5,631 nucleotides of DNA from Syntrophus sp034006265 (GCA_034006265.1 JAVETB010000130.1:1-5631), one strand, 5' to 3'; positions 1-4,572 are shown, counted from the stretch's first letter. Translations and numbers: made by a program. Notes: generated by a model from the letters alone, not told the origin.

Positions 1-747
1 AAGACTTCCTACGAAACGTTCATTTACCTCAGAGAGAAACACGGCCTTGATCCTCTTCCGGTTTATCACTACGCTGAACCCATTGAGTGGTTGAAGAAGT
101 ACATGGAAGTCACTGACTACATCGGTATTTCTGGCCTTGGCCAAGGCATCAATAAGAGGGATTACATACAGTGGGCTGATCGTGTTTTTGATATCGTGTG
201 TGCTGGTAAAGATCGTTTGCCCAAATACAAGATCCACGGATTTGCTCTCACCTCTACCCAGCTTATTCATCGCTGGCCTTGGTACAGTGTTGATAGTTCT
301 TCGTGGGTTCAATTCTCACAGTACGGAAAAGTTATTATACCTAAGATGATTGGCAATGAGAGATCCTACAAAGTAAAACCGTATGAGGTATTTGTATCTA
401 CAAGGAGTCCTGCTATCGGTAAGGACGAGGAACACTTTGAAACATTGTCAAATATGGAACAAGGCTATATCCTTGATTATCTACATTCGTTGAATATCAA
501 TTACGGCAAGTCGCATTTCAAGACTGTCGTTGCGGATTACAAGTGTGCAGACAACGAAAAGCCGTGGGGAAAAGCAGAGAACGGCAAGAAAAAGATTGAA
601 GTGATTGAAGAATATGGTGTAAGTAATCGCCATGAGTACCGTGATATGGTAAACTTTCAATTCTATGTTGATCTTGAAAATTCTGTTCCCGCTTGGCCGT
701 GGCCTTGGAAACGTGCAACTTCAAGGTTCGGGTTGATAAGATCATGA
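1..747 (+). CDS. dpdA: DpdA-like DNA 7-deazaguanine transglycosylase, 5' truncated
   Basis: The reading frame is open from base 1, so the start codon lies upstream; 248 residues are visible. The protein resembles phage DpdA, a relative of tRNA-guanine transglycosylase that exchanges guanine in DNA for a preQ0-type 7-deazaguanine, protecting phage DNA from host nucleases. Visible family features are a strand with YIGISGLGQG (about residues 40-49), then KIHGFALTS (about 77-85), then the signature PWYSVDSSSWV (about 93-103). The Asp encoded at 292-294 in SVDS aligns with the region of the catalytic Asp in TGT enzymes; this is inferred from the motif. The C-terminus ends in a Trp/Pro-rich tail (PAWPWPWKR). 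The stop overlaps the next start as ATGA. No preQ0 synthesis genes (FolE, QueD, QueE, QueC) are in the window, so they would lie elsewhere or come from the host. A tRNA-type TGT is less likely given the phage setting. Confidence 0.8.
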   Translation, partial: KTSYETFIYLREKHGLDPLPVYHYAEPIEWLKKYMEVTDYIGISGLGQGINKRDYIQWADRVFDIVCAGKDRLPKYKIHGFALTSTQLIHRWPWYSVDSSSWVQFSQYGKVIIPKMIGNERSYKVKPYEVFVSTRSPAIGKDEEHFETLSNMEQGYILDYLHSLNINYGKSHFKTVVADYKCADNEKPWGKAENGKKKIEVIEEYGVSNRHEYRDMVNFQFYVDLENSVPAWPWPWKRATSRFGLIRS

Positions 748-977
748 GAAAGAATTTACAGTGGCACAACCAGCACTTTTACATGGGTAAAGTGTTTGTA
801 GGAAACGTGACCTATTCGCCTTTTGTTTCTAGGGAGGATCCGAAAAAGTATGCAGCATATTCATGTTTACCCTCTAAGGGTTCCGCAGTACGTTTGGGTC
901 ATTTTGAAAAAGAAACAGAAGCTATGGAAGCTGTAGAAAAATATGTAAATAATTGGTTAGACAGAGCTTCACTGTAG
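744..977 (+). CDS. small conserved-looking phage protein of unknown function
   Basis: This 77-residue protein starts at the ATG that overlaps the dpdA stop (ATGA at 744-747), which suggests translational coupling; only a weak AAGGTT-type purine stretch lies upstream. A TTG at 693 would extend it, but it has no ribosome binding site and would run further into dpdA. The middle (GKVFVGNVTYSPFVSRED) looks like beta strands. The end (LGHFEKETEAMEAVEKYVNNWL) looks like one amphipathic helix ending in an aromatic/hydrophobic cap. This strand-strand-helix pattern, with a 'LG-F-x-TE-x-EA' turn, recurs in small phage proteins and resembles AP2/integrase-arm-like DNA-binding folds, but that is only a shape comparison. 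I assign no function. Confidence 0.75.
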   Translation: MRKNLQWHNQHFYMGKVFVGNVTYSPFVSREDPKKYAAYSCLPSKGSAVRLGHFEKETEAMEAVEKYVNNWLDRASL

Positions 978-985
978 GAGGTATT

Positions 986-1285
986 ATGAATTGTCCCAAC
1001 TGTCAGGCAAAAGATTCCTTGATTCCTGCACAAAAGAACCACGAAACTATCTATCGTGGAAGAAAGCACTGTAAGATCGTTCGTGGTCAGCGTTGCATGG
1101 TTTGTGGAGAATCTTTCATTGATCCAGATGAAAATGAAGATTACGACAGAAGTCTTGATGAATTCATATCCAGAGTGCATCAGGAAACCAAGCATCTTAC
1201 TTGCTGCACATGTGTGGCTGGACATTCTTGTCCTTACCGTTGGGACCCTTATAACTCTAATGGTGATTGTTTGGCGGAAAAGTGA
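986..1285 (+). CDS. YgiT/MqsA-type zinc-finger protein with a second Cys-rich tail, no HTH
   Basis: This 99-residue protein starts at ATG 986, 5 bases after a strong TAGGAGGT ribosome binding site; an upstream in-frame start at 953 is unnecessary. Residues 1-68 match the N-terminal zinc-binding half of the MqsA/YgiT antitoxin family: CPNC at 3-6, the YRGRK segment at 23-27, CMVC at 37-40 followed by GES, then an acidic helix ending in VHQET, much like the VNAET end of the MqsA domain. The usual C-terminal helix-turn-helix is absent. In its place is a tail with Cys 73, 74, 76, 82 and 95 and the motif SCPYRWDPYNSNGDC, which could bind another metal. No MqsR-like toxin gene is adjacent. It may be a stand-alone antitoxin mimic that binds a host toxin, or simply a phage zinc protein; both are inference. 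Confidence 0.85.
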   Translation: MNCPNCQAKDSLIPAQKNHETIYRGRKHCKIVRGQRCMVCGESFIDPDENEDYDRSLDEFISRVHQETKHLTCCTCVAGHSCPYRWDPYNSNGDCLAEK

Positions 1286-1327
1286 TTTGTACAGAATATT
1301 CACTATGATGCTTTTATAGGAGCGTAT

Positions 1328-1510
1328 ATGAAGAGAAAAGGCCAGTACCCCGTGGATGAAGAATATGTTCTTCAGGTAAGTCCTTACTGGAGCCGGGCAC
1401 TCCAACTTGTAGATGACAGAAAGGCGAGAAAGTTTTACTTGTGGGACTTGTTTATTGTGCTTGGTGGTATGGGCCTTTTGTACTTTATTTATATGAGGTT
1501 TTTCGGATGA
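1328..1510 (+). CDS. small single-pass membrane protein
   Basis: This 60-residue protein starts at ATG 1328 behind TAGGAG (about 1317-1322). The first 37 residues are polar and charged (MKRKGQYPVDEEY, then DDRKARK). They are followed by one hydrophobic segment at about 38-57 (LWDLFIVLGGMGLLYFIYM) and an RFFG end. The DRKARK stretch just before the membrane segment suggests that the N-terminus stays in the cytoplasm (positive-inside rule). There is no signal peptidase site. The stop overlaps the next start as ATGA at 1507-1510. Small tail-anchored proteins of this kind in phage early regions are often host-takeover or exclusion factors, but nothing here identifies the role. It is too short for a canonical holin with two or more membrane segments, and there is no lysis gene nearby. 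Confidence 0.75.
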   Translation: MKRKGQYPVDEEYVLQVSPYWSRALQLVDDRKARKFYLWDLFIVLGGMGLLYFIYMRFFG

Positions 1511-1800
1511 GAATATATCTTGTGGGAAATTTTGATTTGCTTGTTTATCCTAAAAAAGAACGCAAAATGTACGATAGAATAGTTGAAGAACAGAAAAAGA
1601 ACTATAACAGGCTGGTATCTTACTTTAATGTCGATAAGTTGAATGGTATTGTTGATCTGAAGTACGAGCATGAAAACATTCAAGCACCGTTAAAAAAGCC
1701 GAAAGAGTTTGTAAACTCTATTGGCGCAAAGGCGAATAAGAAGTCACAGAAGGCAAAGAATAAGAAACGTGTAAACGAGGATGGTTTAGAAAGAGCATGA
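1507..1800 (+). CDS. lysine-rich hypothetical protein
   Basis: This 97-residue protein starts at ATG 1507, overlapping the previous stop by ATGA, with a GAGG (1494-1497) as a plausible ribosome binding site inside the upstream gene. The N-terminal part (MRIYLVGNFDLLVYPKKERK) looks like a beta strand and turn. Residues 18-40 are a charged, probably helical stretch (ERKMYDRIVEEQKKNYNRLV). The last 35 residues are strongly basic and low in complexity (repeated KK, KANKKSQKAKNKKR), which is expected to be disordered and able to bind nucleic acid. I do not recognise a family. Its own stop again overlaps the next start by ATGA (1797-1800). Confidence 0.7.
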   Translation: MRIYLVGNFDLLVYPKKERKMYDRIVEEQKKNYNRLVSYFNVDKLNGIVDLKYEHENIQAPLKKPKEFVNSIGAKANKKSQKAKNKKRVNEDGLERA

Positions 1801-1973
1801 AGTTATCTTTGAACGAAATCCGAGTGATGCAGAGGCTTTCCCTTAAAAAGCAGATTCCTTTTTCTAGTGTGTCGGACAAAGACAAAAAGATTTTCCGTGC
1901 GTTGTATAGTCGCGGCCTTATAGAAAGAGGCGAAAGTTTTTGGAAGCTTGCAAAAATTACTGAGACCTTATAA
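1797..1973 (+). CDS. small possible winged-helix protein
   Basis: This 58-residue protein starts at ATG 1797, overlapping the preceding stop, and ends at TAA 1971-1973. The pattern LSLNEIRVMQRLSLKKQI, then DKDKKIFRALYSRGLIERG, then ESFWKLAKITETL fits a compact winged helix: helix 1, helix 2/3 ending in 'LYSRGLIE', and a beta wing with a Trp. The 'L-x-x-RGLI-x-R' ending of the recognition helix is common in MarR-like and other phage winged-helix proteins. The family assignment is shape-based and uncertain. It is the last gene before the 1.2-kb non-coding block, so a role in controlling that block is possible but unproven. The ribosome binding site is weak (AGAAAGAG), again pointing to coupled translation. 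Confidence 0.65.
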   Translation: MKLSLNEIRVMQRLSLKKQIPFSSVSDKDKKIFRALYSRGLIERGESFWKLAKITETL

Positions 1974-1974
1974 A
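1948..1974 (+). promoter_or_regulatory. weak sigma70-like promoter candidate
   Basis: TTGCAA (1948-1953) and TATAAA (1969-1974) are separated by 15 bases, slightly short of the optimum. It sits at the end of the last small gene and would start transcription near 1981, just ahead of the structured RNA block. Such matches arise easily by chance in AT-rich phage DNA. It is listed because it is the only reasonable candidate near the start of that block. Confidence 0.2.
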
Positions 1975-1986
1975 GATGAACTTTGT

Positions 1987-2011
1987 GCGATATACTCAAG
2001 TATCGCTTTTT
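1987..2011 (+). terminator. possible weak intrinsic terminator after the left gene block
   Basis: GCGATA (1987-1992) pairs with TATCGC (2001-2006), with an 8-base loop, and is followed directly by five T residues (2007-2011). It lies 13 bases after the stop of the 58-aa gene. The stem is short, so termination would be partial. It may equally be the first hairpin of the structured RNA region. Confidence 0.4.
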
Positions 2012-2016
2012 GAGAG

Positions 2017-2210
2017 AGCCTTTAGAACTTCAAGAGAAGGGAGGCTTTATGCGTAGATTTCGGTAATCTTTACGCCAGGAGAAATTCCATGTTAATTCTA
2101 ATCGAAGACTGGCTCCCTACCCCAAATCGGTCGGGGAAAGAGAGTTCAGCGGCAGGACTTAAGAGTCCACGATACGTAGTTGGCACGTATACGCTTCTCT
2201 TTTAGAAATA
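2017..2210 (+). ncRNA. structured RNA element with a three-way junction
   Basis: No convincing gene fits this stretch, but its inverted repeats form an ordered fold. A short stem pairs 2017-2021 with 2042-2046. A hairpin pairs 2051-2059 with 2065-2075 (GCGTAGATT against AATC-TT-TACGC, two-base bulge). CCCC 2120-2123 pairs with GGGG 2133-2136. A clean three-way junction follows: AAAGAGA 2137-2143 with TCTCTTT 2196-2202 encloses GGACT 2155-2159/AGTCC 2164-2168 (loop TAAG) and ATACGT 2172-2177/ACGTAT 2185-2190. A strong terminator-like hairpin follows at 2219. It could be a separate small RNA or the 5' domain of the large RNA downstream. I cannot match it to a known family. The boundaries are estimates. 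Confidence 0.5.
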
Positions 2211-2218
2211 CCTGGCCG

Positions 2219-2254
2219 GAGGGGGCCGAAAACATGGCCCCCTCTTTTCTTCTT
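2219..2254 (+). terminator. strong intrinsic terminator-like hairpin
   Basis: GAGGGGGCC (2219-2227) pairs perfectly with GGCCCCCTC (2236-2244) around an 8-base GAAAACAT loop, followed by a T-rich tract (TTTTCTTCTT, 2245-2254). This is the most GC-rich stem in the window and fits a rho-independent terminator for the upstream operon or small RNA. Unusually, part of the T tract (2250-2254) is also the 5' strand of the 14-bp stem that opens the next RNA domain, so the two structures may compete or be coaxial. Confidence 0.7.
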
Positions 2255-2324
2255 GGCACCATCACTTAGCTGCTAGATTTAAAAACTCAAGACTACAAGA
2301 CACGACTCCTAGTGTTCTTGTTGA

Positions 2325-2336
2325 GAGGAAGTAAAG
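2325..2336 (+). repeat. 12-base direct repeat, copy 1 (GAGGAAGTAAAG)
   Basis: The same 12 bases recur at 3054-3065. Here they directly follow, and by one base overlap, the 3' strand of a hairpin (2321-2325). In the second copy they follow the 3' strand of another hairpin and precede the 22-bp closing stem. The purine-rich, unpaired-looking sequence in equivalent structural settings suggests a repeated tertiary-contact module rather than a ribosome binding site, as no start codon follows. Confidence 0.6.
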
Positions 2337-2724
2337 CGAATCACTTTCCGAAGGAGTATAAAGGTGGTGAAGAGCTTTGAGGCAATCTTCGATCAAGGAT
2401 CGCCTAACGATGGTGCCAAGAACAAAGGAATTTCGGTTGCATCCGTGAGTGGTAACCGGACATTGGGGCCTCTCCATCGGGCTCCTGATTCAGGGCAAGG
2501 GCTTCCCTAGTTAAGCCCACTGTTAGCGGATTCAAAACCCGCGTATCCCGGAGCGAGACAGCGCAATATCTTATGTGGTAGTAGGCCGGGATAACTTTTC
2601 AAAAATTTCTTCCTAGATTCCGAAGAAGGGTTAGGAATCGTTACAACAAAGCTGCTGTCAAAGACGTTAAAATGCCACCCAGGCTTTGCAGCGAGTAGGG
2701 AAGGAAACTTGGCGGTGTGGAAGT

Positions 2725-2740
2725 CTAGGATAAGGCGACG
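2725..2740 (+). repeat. imperfect 16-base repeat, copy 1 (CTAGGATAAGGCGACG)
   Basis: It matches 2851-2866 (CTAGGACAAAGCAACG) at 13 of 16 bases, and the three differences are all transitions (T/C, G/A, G/A). It lies in the loop side of the TGGCGGTG/CACCGCCA hairpin. It may be a repeated RNA motif; chance is possible at this length. Confidence 0.45.
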
Positions 2741-2850
2741 AGTACCACCGCCATTTTACTTTAGCGAATAGCGTCTGGTTGCCACCCTTAATGGCAGGGT
2801 TTCCGGGAAATAGGAGACTTGGGATCGGTTGAGAGTACACCGACGAATAC

Positions 2851-2866
2851 CTAGGACAAAGCAACG
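2851..2866 (+). repeat. imperfect 16-base repeat, copy 2
   Basis: This is the second copy of the CTAGGA-led motif at 2725-2740 (13 of 16 identical). It sits between the CGGT/ACCG hairpin (2825-2841) and the terminator-like hairpin at 2881. Confidence 0.45.
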
Positions 2867-2880
2867 CGCTTATAGCAGTA

Positions 2881-2933
2881 GGCGAGGGAGGTTATGATCG
2901 GCATACCTGATCATTCAATCCCTCGCCATTTTT
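2881..2933 (+). terminator. intrinsic terminator-like hairpin at the end of the large RNA
   Basis: GGCGAGGGA (2881-2889) pairs perfectly with TCCCTCGCC (2919-2927). A small internal loop leads to an apical helix, ATGATCGG (2894-2901) with CTGATCAT (2907-2914, one G-T pair), with a CATAC loop. Five T residues follow (2929-2933). As a terminator it would end the large RNA near 2933. Bases 2926-2933 are also the first part of a perfect 22-bp stem with 3081-3088, so reading through would let the T tract pair downstream instead. Confidence 0.6.
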
Positions 2934-3139
2934 AGAAATGCCACGAATTACCTATGTTTGTCAGTATGTACTTGGTCAGATAGTGCGACGGCACATATTT
3001 CTGCATTCCAAGAGACCTCGGCAAAGACCGCACTGCCCGGGACTAAACAGTGTGAGGAAGTAAAGTTTCGTGGCATTTCTAAAAATGGTCAAGTCTGCGG
3101 TAAGGTGCTTAACGTGATAGTCGGAGGACTCGGGCAGAC
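2926..3139 (+). ncRNA. third structured RNA domain closed by a perfect 22-bp stem
   Basis: Bases 2926-2947 are the perfect reverse complement of 3067-3088. The enclosed 119 bases contain CTTGG 2971-2975/CCAAG 3008-3012 with an inner GTGC 2983-2986/GCAC 2991-2994 hairpin (GACG loop), and CACTG 3031-3035/CAGTG 3048-3052, followed by the second GAGGAAGTAAAG copy. After the 22-bp stem, GTCTGC 3093-3098 pairs with GCAGAC 3134-3139 and encloses TAAG/CTTA (3101-3111) and AGTC-GGAG-GACT (3119-3130). The design (long stem, several short hairpins, purine-rich linker) echoes domain 1 of the preceding RNA, so it is probably a part or a relative of it. It could also act as a 5' leader for the gene at 3183. 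No known family is recognised. Confidence 0.6.
3054..3065 (+). repeat. 12-base direct repeat, copy 2 (GAGGAAGTAAAG)
   Basis: This copy is identical to 2325-2336. It ends one base before the 3' strand of the 22-bp stem begins and follows the CACTG/CAGTG hairpin. Confidence 0.6.
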
Positions 3140-3182
3140 GGTATAGGCGGAGAGCACACCAAAATTATCAAGGGAGGAACCT

Positions 3183-3770
3183 ATGAGATCCGTACGATTG
3201 AACGAAGGGAACCGAAGAGTGATCCTTAACAACATCAAGAACTTTATTGCAGATCAGCAAGAAAAAAGCAGCCTCGGTAAAGAATTCAAGATGATGGAGT
3301 ACAACATAAATTCCATGCTTATCAAGCATCGTTATACTATTTTGCCCCCTGCTGAAGCTGAAATTGTAAGGAAGCACACACAATCTTTGGTAAATCTTAA
3401 TTTCGTTCGTTTCGAAAAAAATAAGGGTGTTATCTCCATCGTAGAACCCAATTATCCGAAGCATGGCGATATCGCCATCAAGAATATTGAGATCACTTCC
3501 AAAATTCGTCCCATCCTTTTTGAAAAACTCATGTCGGAGCTATCCCCTGAATTGAAGGAATCATTCTACAACCTTACCTACTACTACAAATGCGAATCTG
3601 AAGTATTGTTGAAGAAATATACCCAAGTTCTTGAACAGGCCACTACCACAAGAAAGCTTATCATGCTTCACCCTCTATGGAAAAAGTTTGTCGAAGGTGT
3701 TGTTGCGCCGGAACCCGAAGAAATCAAAGTTCCTGCCGAAATAACCGCATTTGAGAATACTATCTCATAA
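3183..3770 (+). CDS. hypothetical phage protein, weak Nmad5-like N-terminus
   Basis: This 195-residue protein starts at ATG 3183 behind a strong GGGAGG ribosome binding site (about 3171-3176). It is the first gene after the structured RNA block. The opening MRSVRLNEGNRRVILNNIKNF resembles the start of Nmad5 (nucleotide modification associated domain 5) proteins of phages, which begin with a similar 'VRL-T-x-x-R-x-x-I' pattern. The resemblance is short and I regard it as a lead only. The rest is mixed alpha/beta with many charged residues; the segment HPLWKKFVEGVVAPEPEEIKVP near the end looks like a helix followed by a Pro/Glu-rich linker. There is no membrane segment and no recognisable catalytic motif. 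The stop lies five bases before the next start. Confidence 0.8.
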   Translation: MRSVRLNEGNRRVILNNIKNFIADQQEKSSLGKEFKMMEYNINSMLIKHRYTILPPAEAEIVRKHTQSLVNLNFVRFEKNKGVISIVEPNYPKHGDIAIKNIEITSKIRPILFEKLMSELSPELKESFYNLTYYYKCESEVLLKKYTQVLEQATTTRKLIMLHPLWKKFVEGVVAPEPEEIKVPAEITAFENTIS

Positions 3771-3775
3771 ATGTC

Positions 3776-4111
3776 ATGGCCAAAGTAAAACCTAAGAAAC
3801 AGTTTGTTACCGGAAGTTCCCTTGTGATTGGTGTCGAACCAGCTGATAGGGACATAGTTTGTTATTTTAAAACCGAAGAAGACCTGCAAGCTTTTCTTGA
3901 TCAGCATAATTCAGACAAAGAACTTTACGGCGATTCTCCTTTCTTAACCATCAAAGATGGTGATATCAACTACATCTGCACTCGGAAATTGGAATTCTTT
4001 TACAGGTTCAAAGCTTATTCTGGTGTTCTCCATCGTCTTCAGTTGAAAGATAAAGCTGATAGGGTGGAGGTCGCCAAAGCATGTCTTTACTACGATCCCC
4101 CGAAGGAGTGA
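3776..4111 (+). CDS. putative small nucleotidyltransferase-like protein
   Basis: This 111-residue protein starts at ATG 3776, five bases after the preceding stop. There is no clear ribosome binding site, so it is probably coupled. The N-terminal part shows a nucleotidyltransferase-fold pattern: a strand ending in G13-S14 (FVTGSS), a short spacer, then D24-x-D26 (EPADRDIVCYF), matching hG[GS]...Dx[DE]h. The strand at 62-68 (GDINYIC) sits where the third strand of minimal nucleotidyltransferases falls, but no obvious third acidic residue is in the usual place, so activity is uncertain. The C-terminal KDKADRVEVAKACLY resembles the 'K-x-DRI-x-L-x-A-x-L' end of phage nucleotidyltransferase-like proteins. 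Substrate and partner are unknown. The function is inferred from motifs only. Confidence 0.75.
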   Translation: MAKVKPKKQFVTGSSLVIGVEPADRDIVCYFKTEEDLQAFLDQHNSDKELYGDSPFLTIKDGDINYICTRKLEFFYRFKAYSGVLHRLQLKDKADRVEVAKACLYYDPPKE

Positions 4112-4113
4112 TT

Positions 4114-4572
4114 ATGGCTGAACCTTATGCCGTTTTGAGGTTTATAGGAGATTATAGATTCCTGAGTAATTTTTATGCGAGCCCCATAACACTGGATGGG
4201 GTTATCTATCTTACGGTAGAGCATTACTTCCAATCACAGAAAACAAACGTAAAATCCGAAAAAGAAAGAATCATCAACGCCGCTTATGCAAGACAAGCCA
4301 AGATGTGGGGAAGGTCTGTAACCCTTCGTGATGATTGGGATGATGTAAAGCTAGGGGCGATGAGGCTGGGGGTATATTTAAAATTTCACCAGAGCCGTGT
4401 TCTAAAGAAAAAGTTAGTGTCAACAGGTAATTCCATTCTTATAGAAGGTAATGACTGGCATGACAATTTTTGGGGAATTTGTTTTTGTAATACCTGCCAC
4501 GACAATACACCAGGACAAAATCATTTAGGTAAAATTTTAATGTCTTTGAGGGAATCATTATGGTCATCATAA
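4114..4572 (+). CDS. NADAR-family protein (YbiA-like)
   Basis: This 152-residue protein is a clear NADAR (DUF1768) member. It starts at ATG 4114 behind AAGGAG (4103-4108); an in-frame ATG at 4081 lies inside the previous gene. The hallmark blocks are all present in order and at full family length: FIGDYRFLSNFYASPI (10-25), the TVEHYFQSQK block with E36 (34-43), AKMWGR (62-67), LRDDW (71-75), LKFHQ (89-93), STGNSILIEGNDWHDNFWG (103-121) and PGQNHLGKILMSLR (133-146). In DarT-NADAR toxin-antitoxin systems, NADAR proteins remove ADP-ribose from guanine in DNA. Phage-borne copies can therefore act as anti-DarT factors, while YbiA itself has been linked to clearing riboflavin intermediates. No DarT-like toxin is adjacent, so counter-defence is the favoured inference. 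Confidence 0.93.
   Translation: MAEPYAVLRFIGDYRFLSNFYASPITLDGVIYLTVEHYFQSQKTNVKSEKERIINAAYARQAKMWGRSVTLRDDWDDVKLGAMRLGVYLKFHQSRVLKKKLVSTGNSILIEGNDWHDNFWGICFCNTCHDNTPGQNHLGKILMSLRESLWSS

Larger units (their letters stand above)
2244..2937 (+). ncRNA. large, highly structured non-coding RNA (GOLLD/ROOL-like candidate)
   Basis: About 690 bases without a convincing gene contain many nested perfect helices. Domain 1 is closed by 2250-2263 with 2409-2422 (14 bp; extendable to 2244/2428 with one mismatch). Inside it are hairpins 2286-2325 (13 bp with a 5-base bulge), 2340-2347/2361-2368, 2369-2373/2386-2390 and 2391-2394/2398-2401, leaving little unpaired. Next come 2434-2440/2452-2458, 2499-2504/2513-2518, 2526-2529/2539-2542, TATCCCGG 2544-2551 with CCGGGATA 2586-2593, and 2610-2615/2632-2637. 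Then TAAAATG 2668-2674/2752-2758 encloses TGGCGGTG 2710-2717/CACCGCCA 2746-2753, followed by 2773-2776/2815-2818. The stretch ends at a terminator-like hairpin. Sampled GC is higher than in the flanking genes. Large ornate RNAs of this size in phages are known as GOLLD and ROOL; the class assignment here is inference. The strand is inferred from the T tracts and the flanking genes. Confidence 0.65.

Noticed and set aside
899..1405. 168-codon open frame on the minus strand
   Set aside because: Shadow of the zinc-finger gene and its neighbours, which have strong ribosome binding sites and recognisable motifs on the plus strand.
1976..2056. 26-codon frame starting just after the 58-aa gene
   Set aside because: No ribosome binding site and it runs through the terminator-like hairpin at 1987-2011.
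2319..2345. RNase P RNA-like GAGGAAGT core motif
   Set aside because: Only the short GAGGAA-type stretch matches; the partner ACAGAA-type segment and the P4 helix are absent, and the motif occurs twice.
2262..2477. 71-codon open frame on the minus strand
   Set aside because: No ribosome binding site; it overlaps the stems of the large RNA domain, and open frames of this length are expected by chance in GC-richer sequence.
2526..2550. tRNA-like T arm (GCGG-ATTCAAAAC-CCGC followed by seven bases)
   Set aside because: The conserved G-C pair closing the T loop is missing, no 7-bp acceptor stem or D arm fits upstream, and the following bases pair better with 2586-2593. No tRNA was found on either strand.
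2667..2864. 65-codon open frame on the minus strand
   Set aside because: Composition is unlike a protein, there is no ribosome binding site, and it lies across several RNA helices.
2926..3088. Insertion sequence or transposon ends formed by the 22-bp inverted repeat
   Set aside because: The repeats enclose only 119 bases, with no transposase and no flanking target duplication, and the interior is itself folded; an RNA stem explains it better. No CRISPR-type regular array is present either.
2958..3146. 62-codon open frame on the plus strand
   Set aside because: It starts at a TTG without a ribosome binding site and runs through the 3' strand of the 22-bp stem and the last RNA junction.
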